Assembly: GCA_004524515.1 (NCBI GenBank)
Contig: SDNV01000046.1
Location: 1-20,422 of the forward strand
Reading direction: 5' to 3'
Source: Promethearchaeota archaeon
Lineage (GTDB): Archaea > Asgardarchaeota > Lokiarchaeia > Sigynarchaeales > SOKP01
Length of the DNA stretch: 20,422 nucleotides
The notes below the pieces were generated by a model. It was not told where the DNA came from, did no database searches, and saw only the letters and a program-made list of their open reading frames with translations. A program made the position numbers and the translations under genes. Below are positions 1 to 7,858 of this stretch, piece after piece (the first letter of the stretch is position 1; every line of letters begins with the position of its first letter).

Positions 1-39
1 TAAAAAAGAAAGGAATAACACATCCATTATTTCACTCAT
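1..39 (-). CDS. possible 5' end of a gene cut by the window edge
   Basis: An ATG on the minus strand (bases 39-37), 13 bases after the sulfatase stop, opens a frame without stop to the window edge and reads MSEIMDVLFLSFL. Seven of its first nine residues match the sulfatase N-terminus (MSEKMNVLF). The frame then turns hydrophobic and does not continue with the sulfatase TDQ motif. No clear Shine-Dalgarno sequence precedes it. Only 13 codons are visible, so it may be a real downstream operon member or a chance frame. Confidence 0.25.
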   Translation of the reverse strand, partial: MSEIMDVLFLSFL

Positions 40-52
40 TTTAACTTTATCG

Positions 53-1597
53 TTATGTTGCCGCTTGTCTGGAGGGAAAACGACTTTGTATTTTAAGATT
101 TTCTTGTAGCAAATTTTCTACTAATTCATATCTTAAGTCTTTATGTTTTTTATCAAACCATAAATTACGTAATTCATCAGGATCATTATTGCGATCAAAT
201 AGGTCCCCATATCCTTTTACTCCCTCATAGACGGTTAATTTATGTTCCTTGGTTATATAGTGACACAATCTTGCGTATAAGGGCCCTTTAGGTCCCACTT
301 CCTCATCGTGAACAATTAAACAGCAATCTCTTGGTTGTATTTCCGAATTATCGGGTTCTCTTAAAACAGATGTCATATCATATCCCTGCATCCCAGGAGG
401 CTGATGCCTTTCCTTGAGACCTAACAAATTCAAAATAGTTTTTGGAATATCAACAGAACTTATCATTGCATCAGAAATCCCTTGTTTAGTAATTCCCGGA
501 ACTTTCCAAATTAATGGAATTTGTAATACTCCATTAAAGGGCGCAGGTCCTTTCAATAACATCCCATGATCGCCCATAAAATCACCATGATCACTAGTAA
601 AAATAACCATTGTGCTATCTGCTAATCCTAATTTTTCCAATGAGCCTAATATTTGACCTATACTATGATCGATACAAGTTTCAGATCCATAATTTAAGGC
701 TGTAAACTTTCGAACCTCTTCCTCTGTGGATTCACGTAATAAAGCTCCTCGAAAAGGAGGTTGTTTGAGATGTGGACCCAAGAAAGGATGATTATACAAA
801 TTTTTTATATCAGTGAAACTTTTTGGCAATTCAATATCCTTGGGATCATACATATCTCGATATTTTCCGGGAGGACATAAAGGATGATGAGGATCGGGAA
901 AGGAGCAATGTAAAAAGAATGGTTTGTTTCCGTATTCTCCCTTTGTATAACGTTCTAAAAAGGCAATTGTGCGTTCTTCAACATATTTGGTATTATAATG
1001 TTCTTCTGGGATAAAGCTGTCGCAAAATAAACTAAAGAAATTATCTACATGAAATATATTTTTTACTTTCTCTGCAAGATGAGGCGCCCGCTCTTCTAAC
1101 CAATTATCAAGATAATGCCCCAAACAAAGATTACCATGTCCTGCGATTAACTCTACCTCTCGAAAGCCATAGTATGGAATCGGAAAATTCTCTTTTACAG
1201 GATTATCGTCTGCTTTATCTGCTAGCCAACCTTCAAAAGACTCTGAGGATTTTGGCAACATTTTGTAAGCTGGTGTCCAAAAATTAAAATGTGGTTTTCC
1301 TACATTTATGGTATGATATCCTCGTTGATATAAAGCCTCGGTAATAGTCGGAATATCAACAGGTAAATTAATTCCATTACTTCTAACACCATGAACATTA
1401 GGATACAATCCCGTTAGAAGTGTAGCTCTATTCGGCATGCACATAGGGTTCGTACAAAAAGCATTTGTGAACCTCACACCCTCACTAGCTAATTTATCCA
1501 GATTGGGGGTTTTCACTATAGGGTTTCCATAACAGCTTAAATGATCAGCACGATGCTGATCTGTTATTATAAATAATACATTCATTTTTTCACTCAT
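53..1597 (-). CDS. type I sulfatase (formylglycine-dependent, Cys-type)
   Basis: A 514-residue sulfatase/phosphodiesterase of the alkaline phosphatase superfamily, predicted to hydrolyse sulfate esters. The signature CxPxR lies at residues 53-57 (C53, P55, R57), followed by ATLLTG; C53 would be oxidised to formylglycine. Metal ligands are visible as D13 in ITDQHR and D336/H337 in TSDHGD, and K349 follows in LLKG. The PHHP motif (236-239) and the TDQ rather than TDD start place it near choline-sulfatase-like and phosphonate monoester hydrolase-like members. Length is normal and there is no signal peptide, so it is probably cytoplasmic. Its ATG follows AGGATGA by about seven bases. A GPH symporter gene lies 144 bases upstream on the same strand, suggesting import followed by desulfation. 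No sulfatase-maturing enzyme is in the window. The substrate cannot be read from sequence; a phosphonate or phosphodiester substrate is the main alternative. Confidence 0.9.
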   Translation of the reverse strand: MSEKMNVLFIITDQHRADHLSCYGNPIVKTPNLDKLASEGVRFTNAFCTNPMCMPNRATLLTGLYPNVHGVRSNGINLPVDIPTITEALYQRGYHTINVGKPHFNFWTPAYKMLPKSSESFEGWLADKADDNPVKENFPIPYYGFREVELIAGHGNLCLGHYLDNWLEERAPHLAEKVKNIFHVDNFFSLFCDSFIPEEHYNTKYVEERTIAFLERYTKGEYGNKPFFLHCSFPDPHHPLCPPGKYRDMYDPKDIELPKSFTDIKNLYNHPFLGPHLKQPPFRGALLRESTEEEVRKFTALNYGSETCIDHSIGQILGSLEKLGLADSTMVIFTSDHGDFMGDHGMLLKGPAPFNGVLQIPLIWKVPGITKQGISDAMISSVDIPKTILNLLGLKERHQPPGMQGYDMTSVLREPDNSEIQPRDCCLIVHDEEVGPKGPLYARLCHYITKEHKLTVYEGVKGYGDLFDRNNDPDELRNLWFDKKHKDLRYELVENLLQENLKIQSRFPSRQAAT

Positions 1598-1627
1598 AGC
1601 TATTCATCCTAATTTTTGAGGAATAAA

Positions 1628-1640
1628 TATATATAATTCT
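1628..1640 (-). promoter_or_regulatory. possible TATA box for the sulfatase gene
   Basis: On the minus strand this reads as an AT-only TATATATATTTAT-like stretch about 30-40 bases before the sulfatase ATG. That spacing would start transcription close to the Shine-Dalgarno sequence AGGATGA. In DNA this AT-rich the call is weak. Confidence 0.3.
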
Positions 1641-1688
1641 GATTAGATAAACTTCGAGCTAAAAATAAAGTTTGTTTTATCTTAAATG

Positions 1689-1722
1689 TAAAAAATATAA
1701 AAGATATAAAATAAAAAAAATA
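1689..1722 (-). terminator. U-rich archaeal-type terminator after the first symporter
   Basis: About 20-50 bases after the symporter stop, the minus-strand transcript has an 8-U run with flanking U tracts and then a second U6 tract. Archaeal RNA polymerase terminates at such U tracts without needing a stem. This may separate the symporter from the sulfatase transcript, which also has its own TATA candidate. Confidence 0.45.
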
Positions 1723-1741
1723 AGGAAGATTTTTAGATTCT

Positions 1742-3124
1742 TTAAATTCCTTTTTTCTGCAATTCTTCTCTCATTTTCGCGAGTTTTTCTCCGTGTAAAT
1801 CGTAAGATTTAAGGAAAAATATCGCGAACACCAATGCGATTGTAGGAAATAAGAATAAAAGTAGCTTCAGTCCTATAATGACATCCACACCTGGATTTGG
1901 ATCATATCCAGCCCAACCAGTACCAGTAAATACAATAGCGATAGTGGACATCACCAATATAATAGAAAAACGATGAATAAACGCATTTGTTCCGTAAAAA
2001 CTTGCAGATCTTTTAACTCCATGTTCTAAATAATCAGCATCCACGACATCTCCCATTAAAATATCGAAAAAGAATAATGTTCCAGAAATTCCAAATCCTA
2101 CACTAGCAGCGACAATTGCCCCCCAAATTATCATCCCTTCTCCAAGTAATACAAAAGGAAATAAGGTAATTATCCATACAATCAATGAAAAAATAAATGC
2201 TTTTCGCATTCCCCATTTTTTTCCTAATTTTCTGTGTATAGGCATAGTCAGAGCAGCAACAACAAAAGTTAGCATCAAAGAGATACCAATAATTAAAGAA
2301 CCTCTTCCTACCCCCAAAACGAAGATAGCATATAATGGAAAGATAGTGGGTAACATACTTAGAACATACCAAGTCATCGTATTGCATAAAACTAACTTTA
2401 CAAAGGTTTTATTTTTCAATGAAAGCTTTAATGATCCAAAAAATGAAGGACGACTTTCAAATTGTTCTGGAGCTTCTTCAGGTTCCTTGATACCATATGC
2501 TATAAATATAATACCTGTGATCACCGTTATTATGGCAAAGATTATTCCTGCGGTTATGTACATTCCGGGGATTCTGGCTATTTCCTCAGCAGTACTGGTT
2601 TTTAAGGGTACTAAAGGGGTTATTATAATTGTTGGAAGAACCATGGCAAGGAGAATCGCAACAATTGTTAAGGCTCTTAAAATTAGGTTTGCAGAAGCTC
2701 TTTCTTCCTCGTTTGGCCATTGCTCTGGGAAAAGTGCTTTTATATTGACATCAAAAAGAGTATAAAAAAATTCGAAAAGCATAATTATAAACAGGAGATA
2801 GTAGAATTTGATATCTAATGGAACTGTGAATAAAAATATCATCATTAATGCCAAAGGAATAAGTCCTAATATAATGAAGAATTTTCGTTTTCCAAGTTTG
2901 CCATATTTTTTTCTGTCTGAAAGAGCTCCAAGCATAGGATCATTAAATGCATTCCAAAGACCCCAGATTACAAAAGCAATCCACATTTGAAAAATAGGAA
3001 TCCCGACAACTGCAAAATAGTAGGTAAAAACCAAAAAAGAAAACACCTGGTAAGTCATTTGATCGGGAAACCCATTCAAAGCAAAGAAGAGCTTGGTTTT
3101 AAGGGTCTTTCTTTCTTCACTCAT
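1742..3124 (-). CDS. GPH-family (MelB-like) sugar:cation symporter, MFS
   Basis: A 460-residue, 12-helix membrane transporter of the glycoside-pentoside-hexuronide:cation symporter family, predicted to import a sugar, glycoside or uronate with a cation. The family signature sits after the second helix as LWNAFNDPMLGALSDR (residues 56-71), followed by the basic stretch KKYGKLGKRK. Of the two MelB cation-site aspartates (D55 and D59 of MelB), the second is kept here as D62 while the first is Asn (N58). The other symporter in this window shares that change. The C-terminus ends in the soluble tail SYDLHGEKL, which resembles YYDLTPEKT in the second copy. Start: ATG preceded by AGGTAA. A TTTATAAA box lies about 70 bases upstream. 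It lies between a dipeptidase gene and the sulfatase gene on the same strand, so a sulfated sugar or glycoside is a reasonable but unproven substrate. Confidence 0.88.
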   Translation of the reverse strand: MSEERKTLKTKLFFALNGFPDQMTYQVFSFLVFTYYFAVVGIPIFQMWIAFVIWGLWNAFNDPMLGALSDRKKYGKLGKRKFFIILGLIPLALMMIFLFTVPLDIKFYYLLFIIMLFEFFYTLFDVNIKALFPEQWPNEEERASANLILRALTIVAILLAMVLPTIIITPLVPLKTSTAEEIARIPGMYITAGIIFAIITVITGIIFIAYGIKEPEEAPEQFESRPSFFGSLKLSLKNKTFVKLVLCNTMTWYVLSMLPTIFPLYAIFVLGVGRGSLIIGISLMLTFVVAALTMPIHRKLGKKWGMRKAFIFSLIVWIITLFPFVLLGEGMIIWGAIVAASVGFGISGTLFFFDILMGDVVDADYLEHGVKRSASFYGTNAFIHRFSIILVMSTIAIVFTGTGWAGYDPNPGVDVIIGLKLLLFLFPTIALVFAIFFLKSYDLHGEKLAKMREELQKKGI

Positions 3125-3191
3125 ATTTATTTACCTATTTATCTATTTGATGAAAAATAATATTTTTAATAATTAGACTTAGATTTATTAA

Positions 3192-3199
3192 TTTATAAA
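3192..3199 (-). promoter_or_regulatory. TATA box of the first symporter gene
   Basis: TTTATAAA, self-complementary, about 70 bases before the symporter ATG. Initiation some 25 bases downstream on the minus strand (near 3168) would leave a leader of roughly 45 bases that contains the AGGTAA ribosome binding site. Confidence 0.45.
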
Positions 3200-3316
3200 A
3201 TTATAGATACATTTTTGGATAAGAAAGAATTACTCAACGATTCACATTTTAATTATAAATTCTCACTTATAATATCTACATATCTGTAAGGATATTATCA
3301 GCATAGTTATGAATTA

Positions 3317-3338
3317 TCGTGAAACCGAAGTTTCACGA
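3317..3338. repeat. 9-bp perfect hairpin, TCGTGAAAC-cgaa-GTTTCACGA
   Basis: Perfect 9-bp inverted repeat with a 4-base loop. It can be extended by an AATT/AATT pairing across a one-base bulge. It lies about 50 bases after the dipeptidase stop and about 190 bases before the symporter start, in the 263-base gap between these minus-strand genes. It is the most GC-rich piece of that gap. It may be a 3'-UTR hairpin, a processing site or an operator; no U tract follows directly. Nothing else gene-like was seen in the gap apart from the TATA box. Confidence 0.6.
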
Positions 3339-3387
3339 ATTTCTTAAATTCTATTAATTTCAGTAATAATTTTTGGGGATAACGATT

Positions 3388-4533
3388 TCAACCCACTGTT
3401 TTTCTGAAAACTCTAATAAAATTTTGACCTGCTAATTTTTTAATTTCTGGATCACTATACCCTCTATTTATTAGTCCTTCAATTAAAGCTGGAAATTTCA
3501 TATAGTTTTCAAAACCTTTCAATTTTAAGGTAAAAAAGGCGCGATGTTCTTCTCTAAAGCCTAATTGTAGCATCATCTCATCAATCTTTTCTGCTACTCT
3601 ATCTGGAACTGCATAGCCAAAATAGTCCGTTCCGATTCCCACATTATCAATTCCAACTAACTTTACTATATAATCTATATGATCTAGCCAATCTTCTATA
3701 GTTGGTTGATCTTTAGCCGTTAAGAATCCCGCAACTGCTAAGACACCTATATAGCCTCCCTTTTCAGCGATTGCTTGCAGCATATCATCCGGTTTGCCTC
3801 GATCATGCAAATAAAAATCTCTTGAAAAAGTGTGAGAGGCAATAATCGGGTCTTTAGAATACTCTATGGCGTCTTTTGAAGTCTGTAGTCCACAATGCGA
3901 CACATCTACAATCCCCCTTAATTTATTTATACGTTCGACGACGGAAATTCCAAATTCCGTTAAACCCTTATCCCTTCTAGCTGTGCAGCCCGTACCAACA
4001 TTATTTTTAGTATTATACGTCAATTGGTGGATTCTAAATCCCATCATATAAAAAAGATCAATTAAATCAAGGTCCATCCCAATATGTTGCATATCCTGAA
4101 AATTTAGGATAATAGTTTTTTTTCCTTCTCTATGAGCCGTTTCAATATCGTCTGCCTTTAGAATCTTCTGAAAATAGTCTTTTCTATTATCTAAAATATG
4201 AGTCATATAGGCAAAATTATGAACTACTCCTTCAAGGGTGTATGGTTTTTCATGTATTGGTCCGATTGTCCAGCTTACACAATCTACACCTGATTTCTTC
4301 CAAGCATCCCTATATTCTGCGAAGTAGTGATCATCATAAGCGACTTTTTTAGCAAATTCTAAAACTAAATCTTGAACGATTTTAAAAGGATTAATGTTTT
4401 TAGCCAACATTTCATTACTAGCTTTTACAAATTCATCCGGCCATAATATTGGCCCGTGGCTAAGGGTGTCTATAATAATATTAGATTCCAATATTTTTTT
4501 AGTATTATCTTTTATTTCATTCATAAAAATCAT
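3388..4533 (-). CDS. M19 (renal dipeptidase) family protein, atypical metal site
   Basis: A 381-residue amidohydrolase-fold protein of peptidase family M19 (zinc dipeptidases hydrolysing dipeptides, often D-residue-containing). The C-terminal half is convincing: VDVSH (H213), IIASHTFSRD (H234) and GIGTDYFG (D303) match the second-metal histidines and the catalytic-face aspartate. The usual N-terminal HxD is replaced by IDTLSHG (D22, H26), and the bridging Glu of the GxEG motif is Gln (Q146 in LNFQDMQHI). From memory, a distinct M19 subgroup in bacteria shares this FQ motif, so the changes look like a subfamily trait rather than decay. No signal peptide. The start is uncertain between M1 and M4; M1 has only a weak GGA upstream. 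The true substrate may not be a dipeptide. It sits upstream of a symporter gene on the same strand, but 263 bases apart. Confidence 0.82.
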   Translation of the reverse strand: MIFMNEIKDNTKKILESNIIIDTLSHGPILWPDEFVKASNEMLAKNINPFKIVQDLVLEFAKKVAYDDHYFAEYRDAWKKSGVDCVSWTIGPIHEKPYTLEGVVHNFAYMTHILDNRKDYFQKILKADDIETAHREGKKTIILNFQDMQHIGMDLDLIDLFYMMGFRIHQLTYNTKNNVGTGCTARRDKGLTEFGISVVERINKLRGIVDVSHCGLQTSKDAIEYSKDPIIASHTFSRDFYLHDRGKPDDMLQAIAEKGGYIGVLAVAGFLTAKDQPTIEDWLDHIDYIVKLVGIDNVGIGTDYFGYAVPDRVAEKIDEMMLQLGFREEHRAFFTLKLKGFENYMKFPALIEGLINRGYSDPEIKKLAGQNFIRVFRKTVG

Positions 4534-4553
4534 TATTCCATTTTTTTAAAGGA

Positions 4554-4585
4554 ATTTAGCTATCACGAATTTTACAAAGCTAAAT
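4554..4585. repeat. 8-bp inverted repeat ATTTAGCT-N16-AGCTAAAT in the dipeptidase promoter
   Basis: Perfect 8-bp arms (4554-4561 and 4578-4585) 20-50 bases upstream of the dipeptidase start, where a repressor would cover the start of transcription. The region 4534-4750 separates the divergent dipeptidase and coiled-coil genes. A third related element, AGCTAATT, begins at 4623. This is a candidate operator only. Confidence 0.35.
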
Positions 4586-4664
4586 AAATTATGATATTAT
4601 TTTAATGTTTTAAATTAAGACAGCTAATTAAGATTTTTATAACCCTATATTTTTTTGAAAAACA

Positions 4665-4672
4665 TTTATAAA
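4665..4672 (+). promoter_or_regulatory. TATA box of the coiled-coil gene
   Basis: TTTATAAA followed by more A residues, about 80 bases before the TTG start. Initiation about 25 bases downstream would leave a leader near 55 bases. Confidence 0.45.
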
Positions 4673-4750
4673 AACTCACATCAATATATCTAATAGTTCA
4701 ATGGGTTTCATATAGACCGTTCGAAAAGTAAGGTAGAGAGATGATAAAGA

Positions 4751-5281
4751 TTGAGTATAAATTGGGCAAAAGCGGAAGAAACACCTCATAAAAAACAAAA
4801 AGTAACCGCAAGATTTTTATTAGATTTGCGTTCAAAAATAAATAGTTTAGAAAAAGAGTTATCCGCGAAAAATAAACTTCTACAAGAAGAGAACTTAAAA
4901 ACTACAAAAAACAAAATAAATTCAGAAGAACAAATTAAATCTCTTACATCATCTGAATCAGATTTAAAGATAAAATTATCAAAAGCGGAAACAAAAATTT
5001 CAGAACTTGAGGGAAAAATTAAAGCTCTAACTGAAAAAAATTCTGAATTTGAAAAGACGATTTCAAATAGAAATAGTGTAATAGAAAAGCTTGAGGATGA
5101 TTTTGAGAAGCGACTGAGAGAAATTGAAAATTTAAAAAAGGAATTAAACACTTCTGCAGCTGCACCTAAGCTTTTAAAGCAAATACAAGAACTATTGCTA
5201 CATAAAGGATTCCTTTCAGATAAAGAATTCTACCAGATGATGAATAAAATTGAGGAAAAATACGCAAGAATAAATTTCTAA
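4751..5281 (+). CDS. small coiled-coil protein of unknown function
   Basis: A 176-residue protein I do not recognise. Residues 1-20 are basic and polar. Roughly 23-135 form a long coiled coil, rich in K, E, L and S with heptad-like leucine/isoleucine spacing. The last 37 residues (139-176) are different: a helical segment KLLKQIQELLLHKGFLS, then DKEFYQMMNKIEEKYARINF, which looks like a small globular or partner-binding tail. No transmembrane segment or signal peptide. The start is TTG, preceded by AGATGAT at suitable spacing; the ATG ten bases upstream is out of frame. It has its own TATA candidate and stands 200 bases before the glycyl radical gene, so no operon is implied. The opposite-strand frame across the same bases is an artefact of A-rich codons. 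A structural or scaffold role is possible but not shown. Confidence 0.72.
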   Translation: MSINWAKAEETPHKKQKVTARFLLDLRSKINSLEKELSAKNKLLQEENLKTTKNKINSEEQIKSLTSSESDLKIKLSKAETKISELEGKIKALTEKNSEFEKTISNRNSVIEKLEDDFEKRLREIENLKKELNTSAAAPKLLKQIQELLLHKGFLSDKEFYQMMNKIEEKYARINF

Positions 5282-5390
5282 ATTTTAGGGCAATCCTATC
5301 CTATTTACTCCAAGATATCATTAAAGCATACTAATCTAAGATGTATTTTGTTTCACCTCTATTCTTAATTTGATACAAAGTAAAAAGAAA

Positions 5391-5398
5391 TTTTTATA
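5391..5398 (+). promoter_or_regulatory. possible TATA box of the glycyl radical enzyme gene
   Basis: TTTTTATA within the 203-base gap before the enzyme. Initiation near 5422 would give a leader of about 70 bases. The rest of the gap is AT-rich with only a weak GACTT/AAGTC repeat (5411-5429). Confidence 0.3.
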
Positions 5399-5493
5399 CG
5401 ATTTTGTTACCGACTTATTTTTAAAAAGTCTTAATTTATTAAATTTCCAAAATATATTTTAAAATAAGGTAATAAGATTAATATTTGCTAATC

Positions 5494-7821
5494 ATGATCG
5501 AAAAACTTCTTAATGATCTAGTACGAAATACTCCTTATATCTCATTAAAGGTGCCCTTATCTTATACTAAAGCCCTTAAAGAGAGTCCCGGGACTCCCAT
5601 GATAATCAGGCAAGCAGTGGGATTGAAATATACCTTAGAAACCTTACCGATTATTATAAGACCTGATGAGCTCATTGTGGGAACTTTTGATGAAAATGTT
5701 CCTGTAGCTATTCCTAGGCTTGAAGCTAGTGGATTTAGAATTATGAAAGAACTTGAAATGCTTGATACCAGAGCGGTGAATCCTATACACATTTCAGAAG
5801 AAGATATTAGATTATTGCGTGAAGAAATCGCACCATTTTATGAGAACTTCAAGATTGATACGTATGCGCGAGAAATTGCTCCTGAAAGTGTATTTGAAAC
5901 TTCATTTAGTGGTTGTGCATATATTGCGACTGAAATAGGAGGGATAGCCCACGCTGTTATAGATTATCCAAGATTAATATCAATGGGATTGAAAAAATAT
6001 ATCGATATGTCTAATGAACAATTAACTCATTATAAGAAGATGCTAGTTACAGATTCACGTGCTGACGACAAAATCGCATTTTATAAATCAATAGTTATAA
6101 TTTCAAAGGCTCTCATTGAGTATGCTAATAAATTTGCTAATGAAGCAGAAAGGCTGGCTAATAATGAATTGGATCCTATTAGAAAAAAGGAGTTAGAAAA
6201 GATCGCAGAATCATGTCGCACCGTACCAGAAAATCCACCTAAGAATCTACAGCAAGCGGTTCAGTTTGTATGGTTCATTCATATGGCGCTTCATATAGAA
6301 AATTTTGAGCATGGTATTTCCTTTGGAAGGATTGATCAATATCTTCTGCCCTATTATGACGGTAATTCAGAAGAAGCGTTAAGATTATTTAAAAATCTTC
6401 TTCTAAAGACAAATGAAATAATTGCTTTATATGATTCGGTGGCTACAACCTATTTTGGAGGGATGGCAACTACTCAAAATATCCTTCTTGGGGGTTTTGA
6501 TAAAAATGGTAAAGATGCAACTAATCCGCTAACCTATATTTTCTTGAAAGCTACCGATGAAGCTTCAGTCCCTAGTCCAAATATAGTGGTGAGGTTACAT
6601 TCTGGAACGCCTAGTGAGCTTTATCAAGCAATTGCGGAGATTTTAGCTAAGGGAAATAATGTTATAGGGTTATATAATGATGAATTGGTTGTTAAGGCGT
6701 TAATGAATTATGGCATACCATTAGAAGAAGCTCGTAATTATGGCATAGTTGGGTGTGTAGGGTTATCTACTTCTGGAACTTCTTATGATAACACCGGAGC
6801 AGTTTTTCTAAACACTGTAAAAGCTCTTGAATTAGCTTTAGGAACAGATAATAGCATTGTAAGCAACTATATTCAGATGGAACAGGATGCGAAATCATTT
6901 AATAGCATGAATGATGTTTTGGAAACCTTTAAGAGTAAACTCAACTCCATGATGGAAATGGCTGCCATCGCTGCAAATGCTTATCAACAAGCACATAAGA
7001 AATTGAAGCCCACACCCTTAATGTCATTAGGTATACAAGGTTGTTTTGAAAAAGGTATCGATGTGAACGAAGGCTCTGCTAAGTATAATTTTTCTGGGAT
7101 TCATGTAACAGGTTTTTCGGACGTAGTTGATTCACTGGCCGCTATAGATTGGGCCATCTTTAAAGAGAAAAAAGTCTCTATGGAAGAATTGATCCATGCC
7201 CTCAAAACCAATTTTAGGGGCAATAAAGAACTTCGAAATTATTTGCTGTATAAATGCCCGAAATATGGGAATGATAATGATCTAGCGGATATCTATGCCG
7301 AAAAATTAGCAAGGTTTCTGATAGAATCCGTAGAAGGACTTCACTCCGCAAGAGGAGGAGAGTATAGAGTGGGAATCCATGCTATGACCACCCATGTAGG
7401 TTTTGGAATCTTTACAGGGGCGCTTCCATCTGGTAGGAAAAAAGGAAAACCTTTAAATAGAGATATTGCGCCAGGATTTACGGGAGAAAAAGGAATAACT
7501 GCTGCAATTAAAAGCATTTCTAAACTGGATCATTCCTTACTCGCTAATGGGTTAGCATGTACCTTAAATATCAATCCCGAGATCGCAAGAATTGAAAATG
7601 GAAAAGTGTTGGAATCCTTAGTTAGGACATATGTCAAACTGGGAGGATCTCATGTACAATTTAATGCGATCTCACGCGAGATGTTAGAAGAGGCGCAGAA
7701 AAGTCCAGAAAGACATAAGAATCTCATGGTTAGAGTATCTGGGTATAGCGCTCGCTTTGTGGATTTACCTAAAGCCGTTCAGGATGATATCATGGATAGA
7801 TATTGTTATAATTATGTTTAA
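5494..7821 (+). CDS. glycyl radical enzyme, PFL/dehydratase-like, substrate unknown
   Basis: A complete glycyl radical enzyme of 775 residues (778 if the TTG at 5485 is used). Numbered from the ATG, the C-terminal radical loop is VRVSGYSARF with radical Gly750. The thiyl-radical cysteine is Cys421 in IVGCVGLSTSG. The HAVIDYPRL segment (H153) and the GRKKGKPLNRDIAPG region match the glycerol/choline dehydratase-like branch. In the dehydratases, isethionate lyase and 4-hydroxyphenylacetate decarboxylase, the residue two after this cysteine is the glutamate base; here it is Gly423. It is also not the Cys-Cys pair of pyruvate formate-lyase. The chemistry therefore cannot be assigned by motif. Start choice is unsettled, as AAGGTAA lies too far from both candidates. 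It is followed 37 bases later by its activase, so the two are co-expressed. Oxygen-sensitive and cytoplasmic. Confidence 0.93.
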   Translation: MIEKLLNDLVRNTPYISLKVPLSYTKALKESPGTPMIIRQAVGLKYTLETLPIIIRPDELIVGTFDENVPVAIPRLEASGFRIMKELEMLDTRAVNPIHISEEDIRLLREEIAPFYENFKIDTYAREIAPESVFETSFSGCAYIATEIGGIAHAVIDYPRLISMGLKKYIDMSNEQLTHYKKMLVTDSRADDKIAFYKSIVIISKALIEYANKFANEAERLANNELDPIRKKELEKIAESCRTVPENPPKNLQQAVQFVWFIHMALHIENFEHGISFGRIDQYLLPYYDGNSEEALRLFKNLLLKTNEIIALYDSVATTYFGGMATTQNILLGGFDKNGKDATNPLTYIFLKATDEASVPSPNIVVRLHSGTPSELYQAIAEILAKGNNVIGLYNDELVVKALMNYGIPLEEARNYGIVGCVGLSTSGTSYDNTGAVFLNTVKALELALGTDNSIVSNYIQMEQDAKSFNSMNDVLETFKSKLNSMMEMAAIAANAYQQAHKKLKPTPLMSLGIQGCFEKGIDVNEGSAKYNFSGIHVTGFSDVVDSLAAIDWAIFKEKKVSMEELIHALKTNFRGNKELRNYLLYKCPKYGNDNDLADIYAEKLARFLIESVEGLHSARGGEYRVGIHAMTTHVGFGIFTGALPSGRKKGKPLNRDIAPGFTGEKGITAAIKSISKLDHSLLANGLACTLNINPEIARIENGKVLESLVRTYVKLGGSHVQFNAISREMLEEAQKSPERHKNLMVRVSGYSARFVDLPKAVQDDIMDRYCYNYV

Positions 7822-7823
7822 AA

Positions 7824-7849
7824 ATTATTTATAGCATTCTATAAATAAT
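7824..7849. repeat. 11-bp perfect hairpin between glycyl radical enzyme and activase
   Basis: ATTATTTATAG, loop CATT, CTATAAATAAT: a perfect 11-bp inverted repeat that begins three bases after the enzyme stop and ends nine bases before the activase ATG. In RNA it would sit over the region where the activase ribosome binding site should be, and no good Shine-Dalgarno sequence is visible. In DNA it contains TATA-like sequence about 25-31 bases before the activase ATG, so it could also be an internal promoter giving a leaderless activase mRNA. Confidence 0.7.
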
Positions 7850-7858
7850 AACGGAAAA

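Noticed and set aside
2346..2765. 139-codon open frame on the plus strand inside the first symporter
   Set aside because: It is antisense to transmembrane helices of a clear GPH symporter, where hydrophobic codons leave the reverse frame open.
4786..5151. 121-codon minus-strand frame rich in Phe and Ser opposite the coiled-coil gene
   Set aside because: It is the mirror of AAA/GAA-rich coiled-coil codons; the forward frame has TATA box, start and heptad pattern.
5583..5596. 14-bp perfect palindrome GAGTCCCGGGACTC
   Set aside because: It lies inside the glycyl radical enzyme coding region and encodes normal residues (ESPGT); there is no regulatory context.
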